Below, one piece after another: positions 6,949-16,900 of a DNA stretch of 26,721 bases; the first letter of the stretch is position 1, and every line of letters begins with the position of its first letter. The DNA comes from Deltaproteobacteria bacterium (GTDB taxonomy: Bacteria; Desulfobacterota; Desulfobulbia; Desulfobulbales; VMSU01), in NCBI GenBank assembly GCA_021789795.1, contig JAJYJA010000010.1:1-26721 (forward strand), read 5' to 3'. The position numbers were made by a program, and so were the translations under genes. Under the pieces are notes generated by a model that was given only the letters and a program-made list of their open reading frames with translations, was not told the origin of the DNA and ran no database searches.

Positions 6949-7518
6949 GTGGCGGAAGAGAGTAATCAGACGGTCGGCGAGGCGGCAAGCGAGACCAGTC
7001 CCCAGGCCGAGGCGGTGACCGCCGAAGCTTATCGAGCCTCGGCCGGAGACGAGGCGAGCGACCAGGTCGTCGCCGGTCCCGAGGCGGGAAAACAGGACTT
7101 GCAGGACAAACTCCTGCGCCTGGCCGCCGAATTTGAAAACTACAAGAAGCGGATGAACCGGGAGCGGGAAACCGCCTTCAAGTATGCCGAGGAGACCCTG
7201 CTCAAGGAGCTGCTCCCCACCATCGACAACCTGGAGCGGGCCCTGGCCCAGGAGGCGGGGCCGGACGACGGCCAGGCCATGCGCCAGGGGGTTGACCTGA
7301 CCTTGAAGGCCCTGCTGGCCGCCACCGCCAAGTTCGGTCTCGCCCCCATCGACAGCGTGGGACAACCCTTCGATCCCAACCTGCACGAGGCCCTGGTGAT
7401 GGAGGCAAGCGACGCGGTGCCGCCCCAGTCGGTGCTTCGGGAGTTTGAAAAGGGTTACTACTACAAGGACAGGCTGCTCCGGGCCGCCAAGGTGGTGGTG
7501 GCCAAGGCTAAAGAGTAA
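6949..7518 (+). CDS. grpE: Nucleotide exchange factor GrpE
   Basis: A 189-residue GrpE, the dimeric cofactor that releases ADP from DnaK. After an acidic, low-complexity N-terminus (residues 1-40), the helix LQDKLLRLAAEFENYKKRMNRE forms the start of the long coiled coil. It is followed by LLKELLPTIDNLERALAQ and the beta domain with the GQPFDPNLHEAL motif and the YYYKDRLLRAAKVVVAK ending, all typical of the family. The start is GTG 6949 with GGAGG seven bases upstream; the ATG at 6942 is out of frame. dnaK follows after 82 bases. No hrcA gene precedes it. Confidence 0.95.
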   Translation: MAEESNQTVGEAASETSPQAEAVTAEAYRASAGDEASDQVVAGPEAGKQDLQDKLLRLAAEFENYKKRMNRERETAFKYAEETLLKELLPTIDNLERALAQEAGPDDGQAMRQGVDLTLKALLAATAKFGLAPIDSVGQPFDPNLHEALVMEASDAVPPQSVLREFEKGYYYKDRLLRAAKVVVAKAKE

Positions 7519-7600
7519 AGGCCGGGCTGTGACGGGCGCCTTGCCGGTCGGCCAGGCAAAAAAAATATATGACTCACATTTCACGGACAAGGAGACAGAT

Positions 7601-9511
<1,911 letters not shown>

Positions 9512-9543
9512 TCGCCATCGCCTAGCCCAAGTCAAATCGGTAC

Positions 9544-9580
9544 GGGGGAGCGTGAGAAATTGCGTTCCCCCATTTTTTTT
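9544..9580 (+). terminator. Rho-independent terminator after dnaK
   Basis: Stem GGGGGAGCG (9544-9552) pairs with CGTTCCCCC (9563-9571) through one G-U pair, with a 10-base loop, followed by A and eight T. It lies 33 bases past the dnaK stop. Confidence 0.9.
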
Positions 9581-9633
9581 GGTAGAAAGGCGCTTTCCGA
9601 TCCGCCCCCAATGTTTACCCTAGGTGCCCAAAC

Positions 9634-10599
9634 ATGAAGACCCTCTCCGGAATCCAGCCCTCGGGCCAGCTCCACATAGGCAACTATTTCGGGATGATGC
9701 AGCCGATGATCCAGAGCATGGATCGCGACGAGCTCTACGTGTTCATCGTCGATCTGCACGCCTTGACCTCGGTGCAGGACCGGGAGCGACTGGCCAAGGG
9801 CACCATGAACGCCGCCCTCGATTTCCTGGCCCTGGGGCTTGACCCCGAGCGCTGCATCTTTTGGGTGCAGTCCGACGTGCCGGAGGTGACCGAGCTGACC
9901 TGGATCCTCTCCACCCTCACCCCCATGGGACTATTGGAGCGCTGCCACTCCTACAAGGACAAGGTGGCCAAGGGCCTCTCCCCCAGCCACGGCCTGTTCT
10001 CCTACCCGGTGCTGATGGCGGCGGACATCCTGCTCTACCAGGCCGAGCGGGTGCCGGTGGGCAAGGATCAGAAGCAGCACCTGGAGGTGGCCCGTGACAT
10101 CGCCATCAAGTTCAACGCCACCTTCGGCGACACCTTCGTGCTGCCGGAGCCGGTGATCAACGCCAACCTGGCCACGGTGCCCGGCCTGGACGGCCAGAAG
10201 ATGTCGAAGTCCTACGGCAACACCATCGACATCTTCCAGACCGCCAAGGAGCTAAAAAAGGCGGTGATGGCCATCCAGACCGACTCCACCCCGGTGGAGG
10301 AGCCCAAAGACCCGGAAAAGTGCAACCTGTTCAACATCTTCAAGCTGTTCGCCCCCGCCGACCGGCTGGCCGAGGTGCGGGGCCGCTACTTAAACGGCGG
10401 GGCCGCCTATGGCCGGATCAAGCTGGAACTGGTGGATTTGCTGTGGGAGTTTTTCGCCCCGGCGCGAGCGCGGCGCGAGCAGTTAGCCGCTGACCTGGGT
10501 TACGTGCGGGAGGTGCTGCGCCAGGGCGGCATCAGGGCCAGGGAGAAGGCCATAGTGACCCTGGACTTGGCGCGGGAGCGGGTGGGGTTGCGTTACTGA
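9634..10599 (+). CDS. trpS: Tryptophanyl-tRNA synthetase
   Basis: A 321-residue class Ic aminoacyl-tRNA synthetase that charges tRNA-Trp. The HIGH-type motif is in SGQLHIGNYFG (residues 14-17) and the KMSKS loop in DGQKMSKSYGN (189-193). Further family marks are FIVDLHALT, the SYKDKVAKG stretch, SYPVLMAADILLY and VPVGKDQKQHLE. The length is within the 320-350 range of bacterial TrpS. The ATG lies 54 bases after the dnaK terminator, so the promoter must be compact or overlap it; TAGGTG is a modest ribosome site. The C-terminus (residues 270-321) is the usual helical anticodon-binding end. Confidence 0.97.
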   Translation: MKTLSGIQPSGQLHIGNYFGMMQPMIQSMDRDELYVFIVDLHALTSVQDRERLAKGTMNAALDFLALGLDPERCIFWVQSDVPEVTELTWILSTLTPMGLLERCHSYKDKVAKGLSPSHGLFSYPVLMAADILLYQAERVPVGKDQKQHLEVARDIAIKFNATFGDTFVLPEPVINANLATVPGLDGQKMSKSYGNTIDIFQTAKELKKAVMAIQTDSTPVEEPKDPEKCNLFNIFKLFAPADRLAEVRGRYLNGGAAYGRIKLELVDLLWEFFAPARARREQLAADLGYVREVLRQGGIRAREKAIVTLDLARERVGLRY

Positions 10600-10670
10600 C
10601 ATGGTTGACCAGCCGCTTACGAGGGTGTAGCTTGCCCTGCCAAGGGCTTAGTGTTTACTTTCTTCAAGTT

Positions 10671-10712
10671 GGGCAGACCGCAAGCGTCTGTCCCGTCGGC
10701 CAGGGATGGCCG
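10671..10712 (+). other. Tandem hairpins in the leader of the methyltransferase gene
   Basis: GGGCAGAC (10671-10678) pairs with GTCTG-T-CCC (10686-10694) with one bulge and a seven-base loop. CGGCCA (10697-10702) then pairs with TGGCCG (10707-10712) around GGGA. No T-tract follows, so this is not a standard terminator for trpS. I could not match it to a known riboswitch. The second hairpin contains the alternative ATG at 10706. Confidence 0.35.
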
Positions 10713-10741
10713 TTGCGAATCCATCTTTAAGGTTGCCAGCC

Positions 10742-11506
10742 ATGCGAACCAGAAACGATGTCACCCCCCAGACGGTCGTCTCCCACTTTACCGCCCGGGC
10801 CTTCAAGTATGACGATTCAAGCAAGTGGTGCACCGACGCGGCGATGCTGGAGGCCATCGTTGCCCGGTTAGGCCTCGATCAGCGGCAGATGGCGCTGGAC
10901 ATCGCCTGCGGCACCGGCCTGGTCAGCCGCAGGCTGCGCGGCCAGGTAAAAGCCCTGGTGGGCATCGATTTTACCGACGCCATGTTCGACCAGGCCCGGC
11001 CCCACGTGGATGCCTTGGTCAAGGGTTCGGCGGAGGAGTTGCCCTTTGCCGGTCAGCGCTTTGATCTCGTGGTGGAACGTCAGGGGATTCAATTCATGAA
11101 CGCCGCGACGGCGGTGGCCGAGATGGCGCGGGTGACCAAGCCGGGCGGCAAGGTGTGTCTGGTGCAGCTTTGCGCCTACGGCGACGAGGATCAGGAGGAG
11201 TATTTCGAGATCCTGCGCCTGCGCAATCCGGCCCGCCGCAACTTCTTCAGGCGCGAGGACCTGGCCCGGCTGCTGGCGGAGGCCGGCTGCACGGCGGTGA
11301 CGGTAACCGACTTCATCTCCGACGAGGACGTGGAACGCTGGGCCGATAACGGGGCCATCGAAGACGAACGGCGGCAGGGCATCCGGGACATCTACCACTC
11401 CGCCTCGCCCGGATTCAACCGCTATCACGCGGTGCGTATCGAAGAGGGCGGCAAAATCATCGACCGGATGCTGTTTGGCATCGCCATCGGCGTCATTCCC
11501 GGCTGA
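10742..11506 (+). CDS. SAM-dependent class I methyltransferase
   Basis: A 254-residue Methyltransf_11-type enzyme. Motif I is ALDIACGTGLVS (residues 51-62), with the acidic end of the next strand in GIDFTDAM, motif II near LPFAGQRFDLVV and motif III in VTKPGGKVCLVQ. The C-terminal third (NFFRREDLARLLAEAG, then DVERWADNG and RRQGIRDIYHSA) is nearly the same pattern as in the methyltransferase half of the fusion encoded at 14891-16900, so the two are paralogues. I chose ATG 10742, preceded by TAAGG, over ATG 10706, which lies in a hairpin. It converges on the hydrolase gene at 11493 with a 14-base overlap at the 3' ends. The substrate is unknown. Confidence 0.85.
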   Translation: MRTRNDVTPQTVVSHFTARAFKYDDSSKWCTDAAMLEAIVARLGLDQRQMALDIACGTGLVSRRLRGQVKALVGIDFTDAMFDQARPHVDALVKGSAEELPFAGQRFDLVVERQGIQFMNAATAVAEMARVTKPGGKVCLVQLCAYGDEDQEEYFEILRLRNPARRNFFRREDLARLLAEAGCTAVTVTDFISDEDVERWADNGAIEDERRQGIRDIYHSASPGFNRYHAVRIEEGGKIIDRMLFGIAIGVIPG

Positions 11507-12473
11507 GGATGCCGGTCAGGCAGGCCAGGCCACCCGCCGCCTTCAGGTACTCGCCTATTTCGAGCACCGCCACCTCGATTCCCTCGCCCTCTAGCCGTCG
11601 CCGGATGCCGGGGCATCTGTCCGGCATGACGATCCGTCCCGGGGCCAGGGTCACGAAGTTCATCCCCAGCCCCTGGTAAAGTTCTTCATCCGGGGGCAGG
11701 ACGATGGTTCTAACCCCGCATTTCGTCAGTAATCTCCCCAGGCTGGCGGTCGCCCGGCCGCCGTGCAGCACCGCCTGATCCTCCCGGACGAAGTTAAGCA
11801 CCCCCAAGAGGTGCTGCGTCCCCGGCGGCAGAGGCACCGTCCGCACCGTGATCCCCATCCCGGCCAAGAGCCACCTTAACTGACGGACGCCCTCGGCGTT
11901 GGTCCTGAACCCGGTGCCCATGAGCACGGTGCGGGCGTCAAGCCACAGGGCGTCGGCCCCCTCGAAGGTGGCCGTGCCGTGGGGGTGCAGGATCATCGGC
12001 ACCCCCAGCCGGGCCAGGGCCTCGGCGGCGTAGCGTTCCTCGCCGGCCCGTTGCCGGGCCGCGGGCCGGGCCAGCACCACCCCGGCGGGGGTGGCCCAGA
12101 ACAGGTCGCGCATGAACAGAAAATTGGGCGGCGGCGGCGCCGAGGGCCGGGCCAGGTGCACGGTTATCCCCTGCCGCCGGTAGAATTCGGCCACGGCCTC
12201 GGTCTGACGGCGGAGGGTGGCGAGATCGGGGCGGGCCAGCATCAAAAAGTCGTTGGCCGCCCCGTCGAAGTTTATCTCCTCGCCTGGCCAACTAAGCACC
12301 ACCTCCTTGAGCCGTCCCCATTCGGAGCGGCTGCCGCAGCTCCGCCAGATGCGGCCCTCGGCGATCTCTGGCGCCAGGCCATCAGCACGCGGTTGCCAGC
12401 CCTGGCCGCCATGGGTGGCGGGTCCGGGGCGGGCGGCGGGTTTATTGTCCGTTGGGGTCATGCTCCAGGTCAT
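11493..12473 (-). CDS. Arginine deiminase/DDAH-fold hydrolase or amidinotransferase
   Basis: About 326 residues from the guanidine-modifying superfamily that includes arginine deiminase, dimethylargininase and amidinotransferases (COG1834 type). Catalytic features are present: FLFMRDLFW (Arg122-Asp123), TATFEGADALWLD (Glu171 and Asp174), the histidine in GTQHLLGVLNF (His221) and the nucleophile in GGLACLTG (Cys318). So the enzyme is probably active on a guanidino compound, either hydrolysing it or passing the amidino group on. The usual HLD after the histidine reads HLL. The start is uncertain: ATG 12473 or ATG 12461, both inside the end of the upstream sulfotransferase; a TTG at 12500 is less likely. 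It is the last gene of the minus-strand cluster and meets the methyltransferase gene tail to tail. Confidence 0.82.
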   Translation of the reverse strand: MTWSMTPTDNKPAARPGPATHGGQGWQPRADGLAPEIAEGRIWRSCGSRSEWGRLKEVVLSWPGEEINFDGAANDFLMLARPDLATLRRQTEAVAEFYRRQGITVHLARPSAPPPPNFLFMRDLFWATPAGVVLARPAARQRAGEERYAAEALARLGVPMILHPHGTATFEGADALWLDARTVLMGTGFRTNAEGVRQLRWLLAGMGITVRTVPLPPGTQHLLGVLNFVREDQAVLHGGRATASLGRLLTKCGVRTIVLPPDEELYQGLGMNFVTLAPGRIVMPDRCPGIRRRLEGEGIEVAVLEIGEYLKAAGGLACLTGILSRE

Positions 12474-13809
12474 ATCCGAGACGTCGGGCGGTGTCAACAA
12501 TGGTGGGGTCGGCGAGCACCGGCCGCAGTAGCCCTTCTCTTTTGAACCAGCGGCGCTGTCGGGGCCGGACGGTGGCCATAACCGGCGGCATCTCGCCGGT
12601 CACGGTGGTCAAGAGCGGCTCCGGGTCGATTGCCAGCCAGGTGGCGAGGCGGTTAAACACCCGGGCCCGGGCCGCCAGGGTGCCGATAACCTCCTCGAAG
12701 CGGACGGTAAGCGTCTCCACGGGGTTGGCGTCGAGGTGTTCCAGGATGCTCTGATGGGCCTTGCGCCACTGATAGCCGCACACCTGTTCGAGCCCCGCCG
12801 AGCTCAAGGCCCGCCAGCCCGGCGGCAGGTCGTACTTCCACCAGTGGCGGCCCCAGTCCGGGAAACGGTCGCTGTAGCCGCCGATGGCCAGTTGTCCGGC
12901 CAGAGGGTGGGAAAAGAAGCCGTGATAGCGCCAGCCGTCGATCAGGCCATTGATCGAGTCGGCGGGATGCCGGGTCAGGTGGAGGATGCGGAGGCGGGCC
13001 TGGGGGAAGAGGGCGCGGAGAAAGGCTAGCCGGTAGGCGTTGCTGGGGGTCTTGATGACCAGCTGATGCCGCGTGAGGTCCGTCGCCTCCACTGGATGCC
13101 GGGGGGCGATGGTCACGTAGGGCGGCTCCTCGATCAGCAGCGGGGCCGGCGGCCCCCAGGGGATCTCGACTCCCTGGAAATGGGCGCCAATTAAGTCGGG
13201 ACTCAGGTCATAGTAGTGGGGGTTGATCTGGGGATAACGGTTCCGCATCCGGACGAGGAAGAGGGCGTGGAACAGTTGGGCATCCATGAATTCGCCCGTC
13301 TCCCAGCCGTGCTCGGAGACGAGATCGTCCAAGCTGGCCTGGGCCTGGCTGGCCAGAAAGTCCTGATCGATCTCCAACTGCGGCCACTGCATGGCGATTC
13401 TCCACCCCAGGTCGCGGAAGAAGCGCCGCCGCAGACCGGGGCTGGAGAGCGCCCCCGGACGGTTGATCCCGGCGTCCAGGGCCAGTTCCCGCTCCAGGGC
13501 CGTAAGCCTTGGCTGTCTAGCATCCGAGGCGTCCAGGCCGTCGTCCTCCCGGCCGTTCTCCGGAGGGGTCAACCCCGCCAGGGTCAGAAAGGGGTTGATC
13601 TCGCCCCGGAAGTGGATCAACTCCGGCGATTGGCGCAGGATCTCGGTGAAGATGCTCGATCCCCCCCGGGAGCTGGAGGCGATCACCACCACCTCCCGGA
13701 TCTGGGACAGGAAACCCGTCAGCCGGGGTTGACGTCCCCGGTTGAGCAGACGGCTGGTGGCCCGGGCCTTGGCGAGCAGGTCGGCGGGAGACCAGGCGGG
13801 CTGATTCAT
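12442..13809 (-). CDS. Sulfotransferase family protein (long form)
   Basis: A 455-residue protein with a P-loop sulfotransferase pattern. The 5'-phosphosulfate-binding segment reads VVVIASSSRGGSSIFTEIL (about residues 40-58) and the 3'-phosphate-binding segment ARLRILHLTRHPADSINGLI (about 271-290). Between them is a roughly 200-residue insert, and a large C-terminal part follows, so it is longer than common bacterial sulfotransferases (280-350). It would move sulfate from PAPS to an unknown acceptor. Its ATG overlaps the TGA of the preceding sulfotransferase gene by four bases. No signal peptide or membrane helix is seen, so it is likely cytoplasmic. Activity is not proven; the loop is SSSRGGSS instead of the commoner PRSGTT type. 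Confidence 0.75.
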   Translation of the reverse strand: MNQPAWSPADLLAKARATSRLLNRGRQPRLTGFLSQIREVVVIASSSRGGSSIFTEILRQSPELIHFRGEINPFLTLAGLTPPENGREDDGLDASDARQPRLTALERELALDAGINRPGALSSPGLRRRFFRDLGWRIAMQWPQLEIDQDFLASQAQASLDDLVSEHGWETGEFMDAQLFHALFLVRMRNRYPQINPHYYDLSPDLIGAHFQGVEIPWGPPAPLLIEEPPYVTIAPRHPVEATDLTRHQLVIKTPSNAYRLAFLRALFPQARLRILHLTRHPADSINGLIDGWRYHGFFSHPLAGQLAIGGYSDRFPDWGRHWWKYDLPPGWRALSSAGLEQVCGYQWRKAHQSILEHLDANPVETLTVRFEEVIGTLAARARVFNRLATWLAIDPEPLLTTVTGEMPPVMATVRPRQRRWFKREGLLRPVLADPTIVDTARRLGYDLEHDPNGQ

Positions 13810-14885
13810 ATCGTCAAGGCCCTTACCGCCTTGTCAAGCCGGCATCTTAGCCGCAGTCTGAGGCGCCCCAGGAAGATCCGCCGCCGCCAGTGCAGGCGAT
13901 AGTTGCGGTCGTTTCTAAACGCCCGCCATTCCCCCGCCAGCCGCCAGGCCCAATCGAGGGCGTGGTACCAGGCAACCCTGAGCGCCGAGGGTCTTGATGC
14001 CGGCCAGGGTGGGGCCGCCGGGAATTTAAGGGGGTAGCCGAACCGGGTCAGCAGCTCGCCGCCCACCGCCTCGACCAGCCGGGTCTCGCCCGCCGTCAAA
14101 TCGGTCTGGAAGGTGTTGCGGTTGTGGCGTTTGATCGGCAGGCCGAGGTTGCGCCAGGATGCCGACAGGGCCTGGCTCTTCCGGGCCTCGGGGGTGGCGT
14201 GATACTCGAGCATTTGGGGCTCGAACTCCTCGTCCAGAAACCGGCACAGACTGGCCACGGTCTCTGCCGGATGTTCGATCAGGTCTTCGTAGCGGAGCAG
14301 GTGGAACTGGCCGCCGGCCTCGGAATCCAGCCACCGCACCCCGGCGAGTTGCTGCCGGCGCCAGAGCAGGGCGGTGAAATAGGGATGGAAGGGACTGAAG
14401 ATCGAACGCCGCGAGGAGACCGCCACGTCCCGGGGGTCGCGCACCAGGAGGATGAATTTGGCCTGGGGGCAGGCGGCCAGCACCTCCTCGACATAATCGA
14501 TGACAAAGGTGCTCTTGCAGCCCCAGCGCCGCTTGCCGGACTGCCGCCGGTACTCGTCGTAGAGGGCGAAGAACACTTCGACGAGCGGCCCGAGCCCGTC
14601 CTCCGGCGGCTTACGGTGCGTCGGCTCTAGCCTTTCCGGGGCAACGGTGATCTCCCAGGGGTGGATGTGGGCCTCAAGCAGACTAAGGATATCGTGGGCC
14701 AGCCGGCGTTGGGCCGCCGGGCGCTTAAGATCGCCGTACAACGGCAGGAGCGGCGCGAAAAATTTAAGGATATGGGGCGGATGCGGCACCGCGATGCCGC
14801 TGTGGGCGTTGAGGATCAGCCGCAGCAGGTTGGAGCCGGAACGTTCGGTGCCGATGATGAAGAGGGGGGTGGCAGGGGTATCCAC
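13806..14885 (-). CDS. Sulfotransferase family protein
   Basis: About 359 residues. The P-loop FIIGTERSGSNLLRLIL (residues 9-25) and the downstream FILLVRDPRDVAVSSRRS (144-161) are standard PAPS-binding motifs. LLRYEDLIEHPAETVASLCRFL further on is also typical of Sulfotransfer family members. The start is probably GTG 14885, six bases after the fusion gene's stop codon, which places the P-loop at the usual distance from the N-terminus; longer in-frame versions translate the end of the fusion gene and are rejected. No clear ribosome site precedes it, so translation is likely coupled. The C-terminus is very basic (many Arg and Trp over the last 60 residues), which might bind a membrane surface or a polyanion. 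The acceptor is unknown. Confidence 0.85.
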   Translation of the reverse strand: MDTPATPLFIIGTERSGSNLLRLILNAHSGIAVPHPPHILKFFAPLLPLYGDLKRPAAQRRLAHDILSLLEAHIHPWEITVAPERLEPTHRKPPEDGLGPLVEVFFALYDEYRRQSGKRRWGCKSTFVIDYVEEVLAACPQAKFILLVRDPRDVAVSSRRSIFSPFHPYFTALLWRRQQLAGVRWLDSEAGGQFHLLRYEDLIEHPAETVASLCRFLDEEFEPQMLEYHATPEARKSQALSASWRNLGLPIKRHNRNTFQTDLTAGETRLVEAVGGELLTRFGYPLKFPAAPPWPASRPSALRVAWYHALDWAWRLAGEWRAFRNDRNYRLHWRRRIFLGRLRLRLRCRLDKAVRALTI

Positions 14886-14890
14886 CTTGG

Positions 14891-16900
14891 TTACGGTTTG
14901 CGGGCCGAGAACACGCACCAGCGCCACAGGTCGCGGATCTCGCCCGTGGGTAGGATCTCGAAGGGATGCACCTCCCGTACCTCTTGGGGGGCCTGGTAAA
15001 ACAACTCGCGGATCTCGTGCCGGTGCAGGTTGGTGGTCTCGTGGGTGTCGATCCAGACATCGATGGACTCCCACAGCCGGTACTCGCTCATGGTGAGATC
15101 GACCAGGCCCGCGCCGAGCAAGAGCTCGCGGAAATCATCCTCCTGGAACATGTTGAAGATCAGCGGTTGCTTCTTCTTGAACACCCGGTACATCCAGGCG
15201 GCGTCCTCGGGTCCGAAGGGCAGGATCTGGCCGACGATGAACCGTCCGCCTGGCTTGAGCACCCGGAAGATCTCGGCCACCGGGCGCTCGGGGTTGGGCA
15301 ACAGGTGCAGCACCTCGCGGTTGACCACCAGGTCGAAGGTGTTATCCCGGAAGGGTAGCTGATAGACCGTGCCCTGAGTCAGGCAGTCGAGCCGGGCGCG
15401 GGCCAAGGCGATCATCTCCGGGGTGAGGTCCAGGCCGAACATGGTTCCCACCCGGCCCTTGAACGAGGCCCCCACCACCCCGCTGCCGCAGCAGACATCG
15501 AGCATCCGTGGGTAGTGGCCGGAGGGCAGCTGCCGGACATGCTCGGCCAGCAAGGCCTGGTTGGCGATCCAGACCGCCGACTGATGCCAGTTCTGGGAAC
15601 GGATGCCGAACTGCCGCTGATAGACCTCCTTGGAGACCCGGGTGTCCACGCTCTGGATGCGGATCCGCTCGCTGGCCCGCCGGGCCGCGAGCCTTGCCCG
15701 GCTGGCGTCGAGCGCCCTGGCCACCACCTGGGCCGCGAGCCGGGAATCGGCCCGCAAGGCGGCGAGCAGCGCCCCGCTCACCCCTTCGTCGACCATCGTC
15801 TTCAGCTCGGGGTTGGTGACCCTGGTCTTGGTCTGGCCCTCGAAACTCGGGGTCTCCATCCGCACCGAGAGCACGGCGGTCAGGCCCTCCAGGATATCGA
15901 AGGTGGAGATGCGCTCGCCGTTTTCGGCCTTCAAGATCCCGAGCTCCGAGGCGTAGCGGTTGACGGTGCGGGTCAGGGCGTTTTTTAGGCCCGAGAGGTG
16001 GGTGCCGCCGTGGACGGTGTTGATGCTGTTGACGTAGCTCAGGATGTTTTCGCCATAGCCCGCCGTCCACTGCATGACCACCTCGATATCCACCCCCGGC
16101 TGCGCGAGGCGGAGGGCGAGCGGCTGGGGGTGCAGCACCTTGGCGTCCTGGTTTAAGTGGCGGAGGAAGCCGGCGATGCCGCTGTCGTACTGGAATTCCC
16201 GCTCTTCGCCGCTGCCTTGGTCGAGCAGGCGGATATGCAGGCCGGGATTGAGAAAGGATAACTCCCGCAGGCGGGAGACCAGGGTGGGGGCGGAGAAGGA
16301 GAGTTCGGCCCCGAAGATGCGGGGGTCGGGCCGGAAGCTGATCCGCGTGCCACGCCGGCCGCTGGGGCCAATTTTCGCCAATTCCCCGACCGCCCGCCCG
16401 GCGGCGTAAGGCTGCCGGTAATGGAAACCGTCCCGCCAGACCTCGAGCACTAGCCACTCCGAGAGGGCGTTGAGGCAGGAGAGCCCCACCCCGTGGAGGC
16501 CAGCGGTGTACTGGTAGGACTGGCGTCTGAACTTGCCGCCGGCGTGCAGTTTGGTCAGCACCACCTCGCAGGCCGGGCGGCCTTCCAGGGGGTGCATGTC
16601 GACCGGAATCCCCCGGCCGTCGTCCTCCACCGCGCAGGAGCCGTCCGCCAACAGGGTGACGGTGATCCGCCGGCAATAGCCGGCCTGGGACTCGTCGATG
16701 GCGTTGTCCACCAGCTCGTAAACCAGGTGGTGGAGGCCCGCCAGGTCGGTGGAGCCGATGTACATGCCGGGGTTCTGGCGCACCGCCTCCAGCCCGGAAA
16801 GCACGGTGATGCTGCTGGCGTCGTAGCGGTCTGTCCGGGGCCGGGCCGGGGAGGGGGCTTCCGCCTCCTCGCTAGCGGGTGGGGTGGAGGCGGCGCTCAT
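14891..16900 (-). CDS. GyrB-type GHKL ATPase fused to SAM methyltransferase
   Basis: A 669-residue, two-part protein. Residues 28-410 follow the 43-kDa region of GyrB/ParE: VRQNPGMYIGS, catalytic Glu62 and Asn66 in YELVDNAIDES, EDDGRGIPVD (92-101), the ATP lid KLHAGGKF (117-124), GLHGVGLS (134-141), the S5 transducer region, and the lysine of the FEGQTKTRV loop (Lys358). The ALDASRARLAARRASE helix is the usual end of that fragment. TOPRIM and the rest of the topoisomerase are absent. After a linker of about 50 residues comes a class I methyltransferase (about 464-669): MLDVCCGSGVVGA, GLDLTPEM, LPFRDNTFDLVV and VLKPGGRF. ATP binding and hydrolysis look intact, but DNA cleavage is impossible. 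The ATG overlaps the stop of the ferritin-like gene (ATGA). Function is unknown; an ATP-gated methyltransferase is an inference. Confidence 0.9.
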   Translation of the reverse strand: MSAASTPPASEEAEAPSPARPRTDRYDASSITVLSGLEAVRQNPGMYIGSTDLAGLHHLVYELVDNAIDESQAGYCRRITVTLLADGSCAVEDDGRGIPVDMHPLEGRPACEVVLTKLHAGGKFRRQSYQYTAGLHGVGLSCLNALSEWLVLEVWRDGFHYRQPYAAGRAVGELAKIGPSGRRGTRISFRPDPRIFGAELSFSAPTLVSRLRELSFLNPGLHIRLLDQGSGEEREFQYDSGIAGFLRHLNQDAKVLHPQPLALRLAQPGVDIEVVMQWTAGYGENILSYVNSINTVHGGTHLSGLKNALTRTVNRYASELGILKAENGERISTFDILEGLTAVLSVRMETPSFEGQTKTRVTNPELKTMVDEGVSGALLAALRADSRLAAQVVARALDASRARLAARRASERIRIQSVDTRVSKEVYQRQFGIRSQNWHQSAVWIANQALLAEHVRQLPSGHYPRMLDVCCGSGVVGASFKGRVGTMFGLDLTPEMIALARARLDCLTQGTVYQLPFRDNTFDLVVNREVLHLLPNPERPVAEIFRVLKPGGRFIVGQILPFGPEDAAWMYRVFKKKQPLIFNMFQEDDFRELLLGAGLVDLTMSEYRLWESIDVWIDTHETTNLHRHEIRELFYQAPQEVREVHPFEILPTGEIRDLWRWCVFSARKP

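Noticed and set aside
10671..10741. c-di-GMP or SAM riboswitch before the methyltransferase gene
   Set aside because: The hairpins do not show the conserved core sequences of GEMM or SAM aptamers that I can recall.
14886..15074. N-terminal extension of the first sulfotransferase
   Set aside because: It overlaps the end of the upstream gene in another frame, is Arg/Pro-rich, and would put the P-loop about 70 residues from the N-terminus, against the family norm.
15342..16676. 444-codon alternative frame on the minus strand inside the ATPase-methyltransferase gene
   Set aside because: It is a shifted frame, Pro/Arg/Gly-rich, while the main frame carries continuous conserved motifs.
14891..16900. 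Normal gyrB or parE gene, truncated
   Set aside because: The ATPase part ends at the natural domain boundary and continues in frame into a complete methyltransferase domain, so it is not a simple truncation, and the operon context is unrelated to replication genes.
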